64,000 nucleotides of DNA from DASQBT01 sp049578545 (GCA_049578545.1 JBAUMF010000092.1:1-64000); one strand, 5' to 3'; counted from the stretch's first letter, positions 33,783-44,170 are shown. Program-made: numbers and translations. Notes: generated by a model from the letters alone, not told the origin.

Positions 33783-34187
33783 CTACTCGCAGACCTTTCC
33801 GCGTTGCGCCTTCAGCGTCGCGCGCCGCGACTTGTCCTCCATGCGCTTCGCGACGGCGGTCCTCGTTGGCCTGGTTGGCCGGCGTTTCTTCTGCAGCACG
33901 GCGACGCTGGCAATCAGGTCCTCCAGGCGGCGAAGCGCTTCGACACGGTTTTTCTCGAGGCTGCGGAATTCCTGTGCCTTGATGATGACCACGCCGTCCT
34001 TGCTGATGCGCTGGTCGCCAAGTTTCAGTAGCCGTTCGCGAATCGCCTCCGGCAGCGACGAGGCGGCAATGTCGAAGCGCAAATGCACGGCGTTGGCGAC
34101 CTTGTTGACGTTCTGCCCGCCGGCGCCTTGCGCGCGGATCGCGCTGATTTCGACTTCTTCTGGCAGGACTGCGAAGCGAGGGCGCAT
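33783..34187 (-). CDS. arfB: Alternative ribosome-rescue factor ArfB
   Basis: ArfB (YaeJ) is a peptidyl-tRNA hydrolase that frees stalled ribosomes. The protein, about 134 aa from ATG 34187 (MRPRFAVLPEEV), has the release-factor motif GGQ in IRAQGAGGQNVNKVANAVHLRFD and the basic C-terminal tail (KKRRPTRPTRTAVAKR..) that enters the empty mRNA channel. The length is normal. An upstream ATG at 34247 overlaps the end of the glucan synthase and would add 20 non-conserved residues. Confidence 0.93.
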   Translation of the reverse strand: MRPRFAVLPEEVEISAIRAQGAGGQNVNKVANAVHLRFDIAASSLPEAIRERLLKLGDQRISKDGVVIIKAQEFRSLEKNRVEALRRLEDLIASVAVLQKKRRPTRPTRTAVAKRMEDKSRRATLKAQRGKVCE

Positions 34188-34243
34188 AGGGGCACTCAGG
34201 GTAAGTTGAGACGATATTCTAGAGTCATGCCAGAAAACTCCCT

Positions 34244-37200
34244 TCATTGCGTTGTCACGCTTACCTCGACCGTGTGTTCGTTATGGTCATCCACCAGGGG
34301 AATCGCCTGGCCGTCCTGCGCAACGCCATCGACGATCACTCGCGTCTCGCCGCCCTTGCCCGCTTCGCCGCCCTTGCCCGCTTCGCCGGCGCGGATCTGG
34401 GTGACGGCAATGTGGTAAACCGTCTCACGGTAACGGTAGTGAATCTTCAACCCATCCCAATGCGGGGGCAGGCAGGGTGTCACGTATAGTTTGTCCACTT
34501 CCAGCCGGAGTCCCAGCAGGGATTCCACAATCAGTCGGTACATCCAGCCGGCCGAGCCGGTGTACCAGGTCCAGCCGCCGCGGCCAGTGTGGGGCACCAC
34601 CGCGTAGACGTCAGCTGCCATGACGTAGGGCTCCACCTTGTAGGTCGCGATGGCCTGCCGTGATTTCGCGTGGTTTGCGGGATTGATCATGGTCGTCAGT
34701 TCCCAGGCGCGTCGGCTGTCGCCCATGGCGGCAAAGGCCATCGCCGCCCAGATCGCGCCATGGGTGTACTGGCCGCCGTTCTCGCGCACGCCCGGCACAT
34801 ACCCCTTGATGTAACCGGGGTCCAGGTCCGACTGGTCGAAGGGCGGATCGAGCAGCTGGATAAGACCAGACTCGCGGCGCACCAGCCGCGCGTCCACTGC
34901 GTCCATCGCCATGTGCGCGCGCTCGGTATCGCCCGCCCCGGACAGCACCGCCCAACTTTGTGAAATGGAATCGATCTGGCATTCCAGATTTTCCGCCGAA
35001 CCAAGCGGGGTGCCATCGTCGAAGTAGGCGCGCCGATACCAGGCGCCGTCCCAGCCATGCTGTTCGAGGTTCTCGCGCAGGCGTGCGCCTTCGGCCGCGC
35101 AGAGCTCGGCGAAAGCGGGATCGTCATGCAAGCGTGCCAGTGCGCCGAACTTGCGCAGCACTTCATACTGGAAGAAACCCAGCCACACGCTTTCCCCCTT
35201 GCCCTGGATTCCCACCCGGTTCATGCCGTCGTTCCAGTCTCCGGAACCGATTAGCGGCAGACCGTGCGCGCCGAAGTTCAGGCCGTGGCGGATGGCGCGC
35301 ACGCAGTGCTGGTAGAGGCTCTCCGCGGCCACGGAGTGCCCGGGCAGATCATAGTAGGAATCATCTTCCGGATTGAGCGGACGTCCTTCCAGGAACGGGA
35401 TTGATTCATCCAGCACCCCTGTGTCGCCGGTGCTCAGCACATAGCGGCTGGCGGCCAGGGCCAGCCACAGGTAATCATCGGAAATATGGGTGCGCACGCC
35501 CCGCCCAGACGGTGGATGCCACCAGTGCTGAACATCCCCTTCCCTAAACTGGCGGCCCGTGCACAGCAGCAGTTGGGTGCGCAGCAGTTGGGGCTGGACG
35601 TGCACCAGGGCCATCGCGTCCTGCAACTGGTCGCGGAAGCCGAAGGCGCCGCCCGACTGGTAATAACCGCTGCGCGCCCACAGACGGCAGGCCATGGTCT
35701 GGTAAAGCAGCCAGCCGTTGGAGAGCACGTTGAGCGACGCGTCGGGTGTGTCCACCTGGACTGCGCCAAGTGTGTGATTCCAGTACTGCCAGACCTCTTC
35801 CAGGGCGCGCCGCGCGGCGGCGGTTCCGCGGAAGCGATGCACCAGGCGGTTGGCATCCTCGCCGCCCGGCGTTCCACCCAAGCCCAGCCTGAAGACGATC
35901 TCGCGCTCCTGCTCGTGCGCAAGATCGAAGCCCACCTGGATCGCGGCGCAGGGATCGAGGCCACTGCCCATCTTGCCGGAAAGGTGGGCGCGCGCCAGCG
36001 CCGCCGGATTCTCCAGGCTGCCGTTGCGGCCGATGAATTCAGCGCGGTCACAGGTGGTAGTCCGGTTCGCGTCGTCCACGTCGAAGAAGGCGACCCGGTC
36101 GGGGAACTCTGTGTTGTAGGGGTTGCGCGCATAGAGCGCGCCGCTGTAGGGATCGACTTCGCTGGTCACATACATGGCCGATTTCGGCCGCAGGTCGCCC
36201 AGCACCCATTCCACGTAGCCCGTGGCGGACAGCCGGCGCGGCCGCCCGGACATGTTGCGCACTTTGAGCACAGAAAACTTGACCGCCGCATCCGTGGCCA
36301 CATAGACCCACAGCTCCGAGCGGATGCCGCCCTCGGTGTGCTCGAACACGCTGTAGCCGAAGCCATGCCGGCTGAGGTAGGGCGTCGCACCGCGCCTGGG
36401 CAGCGGCGTCGGCGACCAGAACTGCCCGCTCTCCTCGTCGCGCAGGTAGAAGGCTTCGCCGCTTGCGTCGGATACCGGGTCGTTGTGCCAGGGTGTGAGG
36501 CGGAACTCGTGGGCATTCTCGCCCCACGTATAGGCCTGGCCGCTCTCCGAGATGACGCTGCCGAAGCGCGGATTGGCCAGCACGTTCACCCACGGCGCCG
36601 GCGTGAGTTGCCCGGGCGTGGTGGTGATGACGTACTCGCGGCCGTCCGGGGTGAAGCCGCCGATACCGTTGGACAGGATCAGATCGCGCCGTGGCAGTTC
36701 GAAGGCAGTGGGCGCCTCGTCCTGTCGCGCCCGGCTGGGCACGAGCCGCGGCACGCGCACCTCCGGAGGGCCGGGGCGATTGAGCTGTTCCGCCAGGGTC
36801 CCCCGACTGTCGCTGAGGATGACGCGCGCGACGGTCTGGAACAGCGTGCGGTCCTCCTCCGAGATATGCTCCGCCGAGCGCACGAAGATGCCGCCCGGTC
36901 GATCCATCAACTGGCCTTCTACGCCCACTACGCCCACCGCCACCAGGCCCAGGATCTGCTCCTGCAGCACCTGCCGGTAACCGGCGCGGTCCTCGTTCCA
37001 GATCACCAGGTCCACCGCCAGCCCCTTCAGGCGCCAGTAGGCATGGGCCTGGATGAGCTGGCGCACCAGTTCGATATTGGCCATGTCGCCGATGCGCAGC
37101 AGGACGATGGGCAGGTCGCCGGAAATGGCATAGCCCCACAGGCCGGATTGCCCGCGCCGGTTCTTCATCAGCACACTGCTGTCGGCGCGCAGCGCGGCAT

Positions 37201-40200
37201 GGGCGTAAATGATCGAGTTCGCCAGGCGGCCGTAGAGTTGGGCATCCGCCTCGCCGGCGTTGATCTGTCGCAGTACCACCTGGGCATGGGTCCAGGCCAG
37301 TTCGAAGACGCGGTCGGCAAGGCGCCGGTCCTGGTATTTCTCGACCAGCCCCAAGGCTTGGTCCCGGCTGTCGCCGATGCCGTAAACCAGGTCCACGCTG
37401 GCCGATTGCTCTGGCTCAAGCGTGATCCGGCAGCGGATGGCCACCACCGGGTCCAGCACGGAGCCCTGGCTGCCCGACAGCGCCGCGGCAGCGTCCATTG
37501 CCTGGGGAGCGGCGGCGCTGCGGCCGCGGCCGAGGAAGCGCGCGCGGTCGGTCTCGTAAGTTAACTCGCTGACCTCCGCGTCGTGCACGGCCATCAGGTG
37601 AAACATCCAGGGGACCGCTTCGTCGCGGGAGCGGGGCCGGCGGGTGCAGAGGATGGCCCGGCGTGCCTCGACGATCTCGGTCTGCACGAAGAGATTACTG
37701 AACGCCGGATGCAGGGCATCTGCGGCAGGTGGCGCGATTACCACCTCGGCGTAACTCGTAACCTCGATCGTCCGGCGTGCGGCGGAACGGTTGGTTATGT
37801 GCACCCGGCGCAGTTCGATGTCGTCTTCCGGCGACACGACGATATCGGTATGGGTGTCGAAATCGAAATCGTCACCGCGATCGCGGCGGCGAAATTCCGC
37901 GCGCCCTTCCGAGAAGATCGTTTCGTAGTGTTCAGCCCGCCGCAAGACGGGCTGGTGCGCGGTCGACCAGACCGCGCCGCTGTCCATATCGCGCAGGTAA
38001 CAGAACGTGCCCCAGGGATCGCGGGTGCCGTCTTCGCGCCAGCGAGTCACGGCCAGGTCCTTCCAGCGGCTGCAGCCGCCGCCCGCGTGGGTAACCATGA
38101 CATGATAGCGGCCGTTCGACAGCAACTGTACTTCCGGGAGCGGCGTATTGGGCGTGCCGAGCACGCGTATCGGCATTTGCGGGTTGCCCGCGCCAGCCTG
38201 GATGCCGGTGAGTTCGGCGGCGTTGGCATAAAACGCTGAAGCCCTGGGAATCCGCTCCTGCAGCAACAGCAGGGTAGCCTGGAACAGAGGGTCGGAGGCA
38301 AAGCGCTTCTGCATTGGACGGTCCAGCAGCAGAGTGCCCAGCGCGAGCAGGCTCATGCCCTGGTGATGAGCCATGTAGGAGCGCACCAGGGCATGGGATT
38401 CGCCACGCCGTTGCCGTGCCGGGGTGTAATCGATGGCTTCATAGAATCCGAACTGCCCTTCCGCCCCGGCGCTGGCGAGCCGCTGCAAATTGACACAGGC
38501 CGCTTCCGGCGCCACCATCAGCGCCAGCATCGAGGCGTAGGGCGCGACGACCAGGTCCTCGGCGAGTCCGCGTTTCAGCCCCAGGCCGGGCACCCCGAAA
38601 GCGCGGTACTGGTAGTTGAGATGCACGTCCACCGTGTTGTAGCCGGATTCCGACATGCCCCACGGCAGGCCGAGTCGGTGGCCATATTCGATCTGCCGCA
38701 CCACCGCCGCCTTGGCGGTCTGATCGAGCAGCGTATGCGCGTAGGTCGGCATGACGAGTTGCGGCATCAGATATTCAAACATCGAGCCACTCCACGACAG
38801 CAGGATCGGCTCGCCGCCGGCGGTTGTGAGCAGGCGCCCCAGGGCGAACCAGCTTTCCTGGGGCAGTTGCCCTTGGGCGATGGCGACGAACACGCTCAAG
38901 CGGGCTTCCGAAGCCAGCAGATCGTAGTAACTCGCGTCCCGCCGCCGCTGATCCATGTTGTAGCCGATGCTCAGCAGGCGCGATGCCTTGTCATAGAGGA
39001 AGCCATATTCCATGTCCGCGAGTTCGCCGGCCTGCAACGCCAGACGCTGGATGACCGCGATGCGGGTTTGGGCGCGCTCGCTGCCTTGTTCGATGTGCCG
39101 GCGCAGGTCGGCCAGCCATGCCACCTGCGCGGGCGTCGCGTCCGTTTCCGGCGGATTCCCAATGCGGGCCACCAACGCCGCTTTAAGCCCCGCCAGAGCG
39201 CGCAGGGTTGGGATGACGTTTAGTTCAGGAAAGACGCCGAGCCCGTCGGGCGCCTCTGGTAGCCAGGTCCAGGGCGCGAGAAACGTCAGCTCATCGTGGG
39301 CCGCCCGGCACTGCCGGGCCAGTGCCTGTGCCCACGAGCCTGCCTCGGTCTCGGGCTCATGCCCGAAGTCGTCGGTGATCGCCGCGGCGGATTGCGCCAG
39401 CCGGTCCAGCAGGAGCCGCGCCGCCGCCAGCGTGGCCGGCCGGAATTCGTACACAAATTCGCACACGGATTCGAGGTCCTCCCGGAATTGGGCCAGCGTG
39501 GCCGGAGCCGGGTCGTCCGCGGCCTCCTCCAATAGCCCCAAGGTGTCGCGCAGGCCGTCCAGGCAGCGGGCCGCCAGGATCGGCTGGTCAAGCAGTGCGA
39601 TCAGGCCGGGGCGCAGGGTCAACAGATGGCCGGCGAGGTTGCCGCTGTCCACGGTCGAGACGTAAGCGGGGTGTAGCGGCTGCAGCGATTGCGTGTCGTA
39701 CCAGTTGAAGAAGTGGCCGCGATAGCTTGGCAATCGCGCCATCGTCTCCAGAGTACGGGCCGTGCGCTCGACCAGCTGCCCGGCCGGGATGTAACCGAAG
39801 TCGTGGGCGGACAGATTTGCCAGCAGCGCCAGCCCCATGTTGGTCGGCGAGGTGCGATGGACAAGGGCGGCAGCGCGGTATTCCTGGTAGTTGTCCGGGG
39901 GCAGCCAATTGTCCTCCGGGCCGACGAAGGTCTCGAAGAATGCCCAGGTCTTTCGCGCGATCCCGCCGAGAAAACGGGTCTGTTCCGGGGTCAGCTGGGC
40001 CTCGCGGCGGGCGAGGGGCAGGCTGATCCACCAGACGACGGCGGGGGAAGCCAGCCACAGGATCAGGATGGAGCCCGCCGCCAGCAGTGCGGCCGGATTC
40101 GCCAGCGCCAAGGTGATGGCCGTGCCGCCGGCGAGTACGGGGGCAAACCCCATGACGCGGAACGAGGCGGCGAGGTCGGTGCGGCTCAGCCCTTCCTTGT

Positions 40201-43048
40201 CGCCGGAAGGGTTCCATTCCAGCAGCCGCTGGTGTGTGACCAGCATGCGCACCAGGGTGTGCAGGATTGCATCCAGGCTGTAGTAGGCCTCATGGGGCAA
40301 CGTCACCAGTGCAAAGCCCGTCTGGATGAAGCGCTGGCCAGCGGCGTACGCGGTGGCGGCGAGATGCTGGCCCGGCCGCATGTCGTCCGGTTTTCGGAAT
40401 ACATCCAGCAGGGTGGCCAGCACGGGCGGGATCAGGAGGACGCCGAGTACCGCCAGGGTCCAGAAAGCAGCCGATGAAAACACTGACCAGCCGAGCAGCA
40501 ACAGCAGCGTCAACGCCGCCGGCACCAGACTGCGGCGCAAGTTGTCGAACAACTTCCAGCGCGACAGTGCGGACAGCGGATTTTTCTGGCGCCGCCCGTC
40601 GGGGCCGGGAACGCGCGGCAACAGCCAGGCTGCGAGTTGCCAGTCGCCGCGGATCCAGCGGTAGCGGCGGTTGACGTCAGCGCCGTAGCGGGCCGGGTAT
40701 TCCTCGTACAACTGCACATCGCTCAACAGGCCGCAGCGGGCGTAACAGCCCTCCAGAAGATCGTGGCTGAGGATGCGGTTTTCGGGAAAGCGACCCTTGA
40801 GAGACCGTTCGAAGGCGTCAAGGTCATAGATACCCTTTCCAATGAACGAACCTTCATTGAACGCATCCTGGTAGACGTCGGAGACAGCGCGGGTATAGGG
40901 GTCGATGCCCGGCTCGCCGCCATTCAGGCGCGAATAGCGCGATTGACTCGTATCGGGCAGGCTCACGCTCACGCGCGGCTGCAGGATGCCATAGCCCGCG
41001 CGGACCCGCCCCAGGGTTGCGTCGTAGACCGGGCGGTTCAGCGGGTGCGCCATGGTGCCGACGAACTGGCGCGCGGCGTCGCGCGGCAGTTGCGTGTCCG
41101 TGTCCAGGGTGATCACGTATTTCACGTCGGCGAGCACCGCGGTCGCGCCGACCACCAGCGAGAAACCGTCACTGTTGCCTTCCCGCAGGAAGGCATTAAG
41201 GTCCGCCAGCTTGCCGCGCTTGCGCTCGTAACCCATCCAGATCCGGTCGTGGGGGTTCCAGCGGCGCGGGCGATGAAACAGGAAGAAGATGTCGTTCCTG
41301 CCGCCCGCGTATTGGGTATTCAGGTTTGCGATGCGCTCCCGGGCAAGCGCCAGCAGCGGCGCGTCCACAGCCAGCGTCTCCTCGGTCGCATCGCCAAAGT
41401 CGGTCAGCAGGCCGAAGTGCAGGTTCGCGTCGCGATTGGCCAGAAACCTGACTTCCAGCGCCTCGACCAGGCTCTCGATGTTGCGCGGGCTGGTGAGCAG
41501 GGTCGGGACCACCGCCAGGGTGCGCGATTCCGCTGGGATGCCTGCAGAGAAGTCCATGCGCGGCAGCGGATGCGGCGCCGCCAACATAGTGGCCAGCCAG
41601 TTCACCAATGCAAGCGCGAGTTGGCTGGTGGCCAGCAGCGCGACAATGGCCATCAGCACGAGTAATGGATCGGCCACGCCATCCTTCCATGCTTCCGCCA
41701 CCAGCCCCGTGCTGAGGAGCAGAGTGAGTAGAGTGATCGCGCCCAGATAGAGGATCAAAGGAGACCGGCTCGCCCTGCGCCGCAGTCGCGCAGTCAGGCC
41801 AAGGTGTGCGCGGGTGACACTTTCCAGCTCGGGACGGCCCCGGTCGACCAGGTAGAAGCCCACATGCGCCGTTCTGTCGTCGCTCCCGGGCCCGGCCGCG
41901 CTCTGCAGCGCAAGCTCGATGGCGCGGCTGGCCACCGCATCCTCGGCGAGCCCGCTGGCCTTCGCGACCTCCTCGATGCTGTGGCGGTAACGGTCACGGC
42001 TGGCGAAGTCCATTCCGGCGTAGGCCGCGCCTGGGTCAGAGCGCAGGACCTGTTCGACCACGCTCATGGCCTCGACAAACTCGCGCCAGTCCATGGTCCC
42101 GATAAATCGCAGGCTGCCGATACTGTTGCTGATGGAGACCTGGTCGGCGGCCTGCTGCTGGTTGCCGGAGCGCACCAACTGCTCGATGCTCAGGCCAGAC
42201 TCGGCCAGTTGCTGTTCGATCCATGTCAGCGGCAAGGCCAGCGCGGGACCCTGACCCTGCAGGCGGCGCGCGAACTCCGACACGAACGGTGTGGTCATCG
42301 GCGGTTTCGAGCGCGCCATGTCCGCGATCACCAGGATCAGGCTCTTCGGATCCTGGTGGGCGACCTCCGTCAACCGTTTCGCCCAGGCGACGGCCAGGTC
42401 CCTATCTATCCTGCCGGCGGCGATGCGCACCGCGACTCGGCGCAGATTTTCGATCAGCGCCAGACGCAGCATGATGGGGATGGCCCACAACTCGCCCAGC
42501 CGCAGCGGAGTGACTGTCTGGTACGCCGCGACAAAACGGCTGAGGCTGTCCGGTTCTACACGTCCGTCACCGTGGGAAATGGTCTCAAGGGCAATGTCAT
42601 AAACGCGCGGCAGCCCCGCAGAAGCGCCTTCGGCCAGACCAGGCAGTTCCCGGCTGTAGCCCTTGGGCAGGTGGCGCCTGGCGGTGCGGATCTGCTCCTC
42701 GATGAGATAGAAGTTGTCGAGCAGCCATTCCCCGGCGGGTGTGATACGGTGCTTCGCTGCGATCGTCGCTGTCAGCAAGTTGCAGGTCTCGATCAGCACA
42801 CCCTCGTTCGAGGCCAGCCGCGAAAGCAGCTGATCCGGCACACGTCCCGGCATCAAGCGGTGGGTGGACGCCAGGCGCACGCCGTGCTGCTCCATTTGAT
42901 CAGTACTGAACAACTCCGCCCGCAACGGCGGCTCATCGTTGAAACGCCTGACCGGCGCACCGCTACGACCGAGGCGCGCGCTTTTCAGACGTGTCCTTAT
43001 ATGCTGCCAATGGCGCGCGAGCTTCGAGTTGCTCCATGCAGTTCCCAA
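34244..43048 (-). CDS. Cyclic beta-1,2-glucan synthase (NdvB/Cgs-type)
   Basis: The 2934-aa membrane enzyme matches rhizobial NdvB and Brucella Cgs (about 2830-2870 aa). Membrane segments near residues 430-490 precede a GT84 glycosyltransferase domain with YVITLDTDTQLPRDAARQ near 650 and RRYRWIRGDWQLAAW near 800. More membrane segments follow around 850-1030, then a glucoamylase-like middle domain with GESHALVRSYMAHHQGMSLLALG, and a C-terminal GH94 phosphorylase-type domain with LPLIGSGDWNDGMNRVG. These domains polymerise, cyclise and trim the glucan, which goes to the periplasm and serves osmotic adaptation or host contact. The start is TTG 43048 with GGGGAG upstream. A run of Gly-Glu-Ala-Gly-Lys-Gly repeats lies near the C-terminus. 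Confidence 0.93.
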   Translation of the reverse strand: MGTAWSNSKLARHWQHIRTRLKSARLGRSGAPVRRFNDEPPLRAELFSTDQMEQHGVRLASTHRLMPGRVPDQLLSRLASNEGVLIETCNLLTATIAAKHRITPAGEWLLDNFYLIEEQIRTARRHLPKGYSRELPGLAEGASAGLPRVYDIALETISHGDGRVEPDSLSRFVAAYQTVTPLRLGELWAIPIMLRLALIENLRRVAVRIAAGRIDRDLAVAWAKRLTEVAHQDPKSLILVIADMARSKPPMTTPFVSEFARRLQGQGPALALPLTWIEQQLAESGLSIEQLVRSGNQQQAADQVSISNSIGSLRFIGTMDWREFVEAMSVVEQVLRSDPGAAYAGMDFASRDRYRHSIEEVAKASGLAEDAVASRAIELALQSAAGPGSDDRTAHVGFYLVDRGRPELESVTRAHLGLTARLRRRASRSPLILYLGAITLLTLLLSTGLVAEAWKDGVADPLLVLMAIVALLATSQLALALVNWLATMLAAPHPLPRMDFSAGIPAESRTLAVVPTLLTSPRNIESLVEALEVRFLANRDANLHFGLLTDFGDATEETLAVDAPLLALARERIANLNTQYAGGRNDIFFLFHRPRRWNPHDRIWMGYERKRGKLADLNAFLREGNSDGFSLVVGATAVLADVKYVITLDTDTQLPRDAARQFVGTMAHPLNRPVYDATLGRVRAGYGILQPRVSVSLPDTSQSRYSRLNGGEPGIDPYTRAVSDVYQDAFNEGSFIGKGIYDLDAFERSLKGRFPENRILSHDLLEGCYARCGLLSDVQLYEEYPARYGADVNRRYRWIRGDWQLAAWLLPRVPGPDGRRQKNPLSALSRWKLFDNLRRSLVPAALTLLLLLGWSVFSSAAFWTLAVLGVLLIPPVLATLLDVFRKPDDMRPGQHLAATAYAAGQRFIQTGFALVTLPHEAYYSLDAILHTLVRMLVTHQRLLEWNPSGDKEGLSRTDLAASFRVMGFAPVLAGGTAITLALANPAALLAAGSILILWLASPAVVWWISLPLARREAQLTPEQTRFLGGIARKTWAFFETFVGPEDNWLPPDNYQEYRAAALVHRTSPTNMGLALLANLSAHDFGYIPAGQLVERTARTLETMARLPSYRGHFFNWYDTQSLQPLHPAYVSTVDSGNLAGHLLTLRPGLIALLDQPILAARCLDGLRDTLGLLEEAADDPAPATLAQFREDLESVCEFVYEFRPATLAAARLLLDRLAQSAAAITDDFGHEPETEAGSWAQALARQCRAAHDELTFLAPWTWLPEAPDGLGVFPELNVIPTLRALAGLKAALVARIGNPPETDATPAQVAWLADLRRHIEQGSERAQTRIAVIQRLALQAGELADMEYGFLYDKASRLLSIGYNMDQRRRDASYYDLLASEARLSVFVAIAQGQLPQESWFALGRLLTTAGGEPILLSWSGSMFEYLMPQLVMPTYAHTLLDQTAKAAVVRQIEYGHRLGLPWGMSESGYNTVDVHLNYQYRAFGVPGLGLKRGLAEDLVVAPYASMLALMVAPEAACVNLQRLASAGAEGQFGFYEAIDYTPARQRRGESHALVRSYMAHHQGMSLLALGTLLLDRPMQKRFASDPLFQATLLLLQERIPRASAFYANAAELTGIQAGAGNPQMPIRVLGTPNTPLPEVQLLSNGRYHVMVTHAGGGCSRWKDLAVTRWREDGTRDPWGTFCYLRDMDSGAVWSTAHQPVLRRAEHYETIFSEGRAEFRRRDRGDDFDFDTHTDIVVSPEDDIELRRVHITNRSAARRTIEVTSYAEVVIAPPAADALHPAFSNLFVQTEIVEARRAILCTRRPRSRDEAVPWMFHLMAVHDAEVSELTYETDRARFLGRGRSAAAPQAMDAAAALSGSQGSVLDPVVAIRCRITLEPEQSASVDLVYGIGDSRDQALGLVEKYQDRRLADRVFELAWTHAQVVLRQINAGEADAQLYGRLANSIIYAHAALRADSSVLMKNRRGQSGLWGYAISGDLPIVLLRIGDMANIELVRQLIQAHAYWRLKGLAVDLVIWNEDRAGYRQVLQEQILGLVAVGVVGVEGQLMDRPGGIFVRSAEHISEEDRTLFQTVARVILSDSRGTLAEQLNRPGPPEVRVPRLVPSRARQDEAPTAFELPRRDLILSNGIGGFTPDGREYVITTTPGQLTPAPWVNVLANPRFGSVISESGQAYTWGENAHEFRLTPWHNDPVSDASGEAFYLRDEESGQFWSPTPLPRRGATPYLSRHGFGYSVFEHTEGGIRSELWVYVATDAAVKFSVLKVRNMSGRPRRLSATGYVEWVLGDLRPKSAMYVTSEVDPYSGALYARNPYNTEFPDRVAFFDVDDANRTTTCDRAEFIGRNGSLENPAALARAHLSGKMGSGLDPCAAIQVGFDLAHEQEREIVFRLGLGGTPGGEDANRLVHRFRGTAAARRALEEVWQYWNHTLGAVQVDTPDASLNVLSNGWLLYQTMACRLWARSGYYQSGGAFGFRDQLQDAMALVHVQPQLLRTQLLLCTGRQFREGDVQHWWHPPSGRGVRTHISDDYLWLALAASRYVLSTGDTGVLDESIPFLEGRPLNPEDDSYYDLPGHSVAAESLYQHCVRAIRHGLNFGAHGLPLIGSGDWNDGMNRVGIQGKGESVWLGFFQYEVLRKFGALARLHDDPAFAELCAAEGARLRENLEQHGWDGAWYRRAYFDDGTPLGSAENLECQIDSISQSWAVLSGAGDTERAHMAMDAVDARLVRRESGLIQLLDPPFDQSDLDPGYIKGYVPGVRENGGQYTHGAIWAAMAFAAMGDSRRAWELTTMINPANHAKSRQAIATYKVEPYVMAADVYAVVPHTGRGGWTWYTGSAGWMYRLIVESLLGLRLEVDKLYVTPCLPPHWDGLKIHYRYRETVYHIAVTQIRAGEAGKGGEAGKGGETRVIVDGVAQDGQAIPLVDDHNEHTVEVSVTTQ

Positions 43049-43350
43049 GCGTTTCTCCCCGCCGATTGATGAACGGCTGTATTTACGCCACCTGGCACGA
43101 CAACGAGGTGACGATGACGATGATCGGAATGCTCGGGGCAGATTGGCCCGGACGTCCCGGAGCCATTACCGGGACAGCAGCGAAGTAATTGGGCAGTTAA
43201 CGCGCCCCGTGTCTTCCAAGATCATACACGTGGTCAGAATCGAACTCACGGGCCACGGGCGTACTGCCGCACCTGGCGCCCACTCATTCGTGCCAACAGC
43301 TGTCTTCGCCTGGACCTGGCCGAGGGCGTAAAGCTCATCATCAAAATTAC
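43049..43350. other. Intergenic stretch between the glucan synthase and a small gene
   Basis: Contains the upstream region of the glucan synthase (minus strand). I see no gene; open frames are shadows or lack any resemblance to known proteins. Confidence 0.4.
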
Positions 43351-43380
43351 TTGACTTGTTTAGTCGGTTATTGGTGTATA
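43351..43380 (+). promoter_or_regulatory. Putative sigma70 promoter of the 43450 gene
   Basis: TTGACT (43351-43356) is followed after 18 bp by TGTATA (43375-43380), or with a longer spacer by TATAAC at 43377-43382. GACTTGTTTAGTC, a short inverted repeat (GACT/AGTC), overlaps the -35. The gene start is 70 bp downstream. Confidence 0.5.
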
Positions 43381-43449
43381 ACAAACCCATGTCAAGCGGC
43401 ACATTCGCCGTCAGTTGCCATGTGTCACCCATCACCCAAAGGAAACACC

Positions 43450-43863
43450 ATGCGGAACGTTCATATCGATTATCAGGGGGCTGCCCTCAATTTTCATAGT
43501 GCCAGTCTCCTGGCCAAAAATGTTGCCAGGGAGAATCACATGAAGGAACCCACCATCATGGCCTGGCATCAACACAGCGGTGTGACGCCTGCATTCTACG
43601 AAGGAGCTAACCCAGATACCTGGTGGGAAAAATATGGTGCGGGCAACGGCGGCAGACTTGAGATCAGCGTGGGCGAAGACTTCCAGTTTGTCATGATGGA
43701 TAGCCGTGGCTATGACACTCTGGGCGAGGGGCCGCTGCGCAACCTGTCCGATAGCCAAGGTAATCAGTATCTCTGTCACACCTCCAGCCTGGCCAAGGAT
43801 TCCACTTTACCGACAGTTGGGGCTTGCACCTTGTTGGACGGCTGGCTTGCCAACCAGCACTGA
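43450..43863 (+). CDS. Conserved hypothetical protein, 137 aa
   Basis: Starts at ATG 43450 after AAAGGAAACACC. The sequence includes NVHIDYQGAALNFHSASLLAKNVA, AWHQHSGVTPAFYEGANPDTWWEKYG and FVMMDSRGYDTLGEGPLRNL, a conserved pattern I associate with a soluble family of unknown function, often in autotrophic or sulfur-oxidising betaproteobacteria. No signal peptide or membrane segment. A promoter-like site lies 70 bp upstream. A DUF3460 gene follows on the same strand. Confidence 0.7.
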   Translation: MRNVHIDYQGAALNFHSASLLAKNVARENHMKEPTIMAWHQHSGVTPAFYEGANPDTWWEKYGAGNGGRLEISVGEDFQFVMMDSRGYDTLGEGPLRNLSDSQGNQYLCHTSSLAKDSTLPTVGACTLLDGWLANQH

Positions 43864-44002
43864 TTGCATTCAAGGAAACCAGCCGTGTTTTGCATGCAGT
43901 CCTTTGCTTCTGCGTGACCCGCATCAGCCTTATCCTGTGGTTGTAGGGCTGAGCAGGTTCTTGCAGAATGCGGGCTTTCCATGCTGCGAAAGAAGGTAAT
44001 CG

Positions 44003-44170
44003 ATGGAGAAGAACTACATATCTGAATTCACGGTTTTCATGAACCGATACTTGAAGGAGCATCCGGAAGTGGTCAAGGACCAGGAGCGCGGGCGGAATAT
44101 TTACTGGAACCCGAAACTTGAACCTGAAGAACTGAAGCCCCCGCAAAAGGAATCGCGTATCGAACGGTGA
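44003..44170 (+). CDS. DUF3460 family protein, 55 aa
   Basis: A 56-codon frame starting at ATG 44003 with AGAAGGTAAT just upstream. The product begins MEKNYISEFTVFMNRYLKEH and continues PEVVKDQERGRNIYWNPKL, the DUF3460 pattern of a Ser-Glu-Phe-Thr start, His-Pro-Glu, Gln-x-x-Gly-Arg and Trp-x-x-Lys-Leu. Members are small cytosolic proteins of about 60 residues in betaproteobacteria with no known function. The length is right for the family. Confidence 0.75.
   Translation: MEKNYISEFTVFMNRYLKEHPEVVKDQERGRNIYWNPKLEPEELKPPQKESRIER

Noticed and set aside
35486..37564. 692-codon plus-strand open frame inside the glucan synthase
   Set aside because: It lies entirely antisense to the well-supported glucan synthase and has the His/Arg/Gly-rich composition of a GC-rich shadow frame. 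No family resemblance.
41804..43069. 421-codon plus-strand frame opposite the start of the glucan synthase
   Set aside because: Antisense shadow with no recognisable domain.
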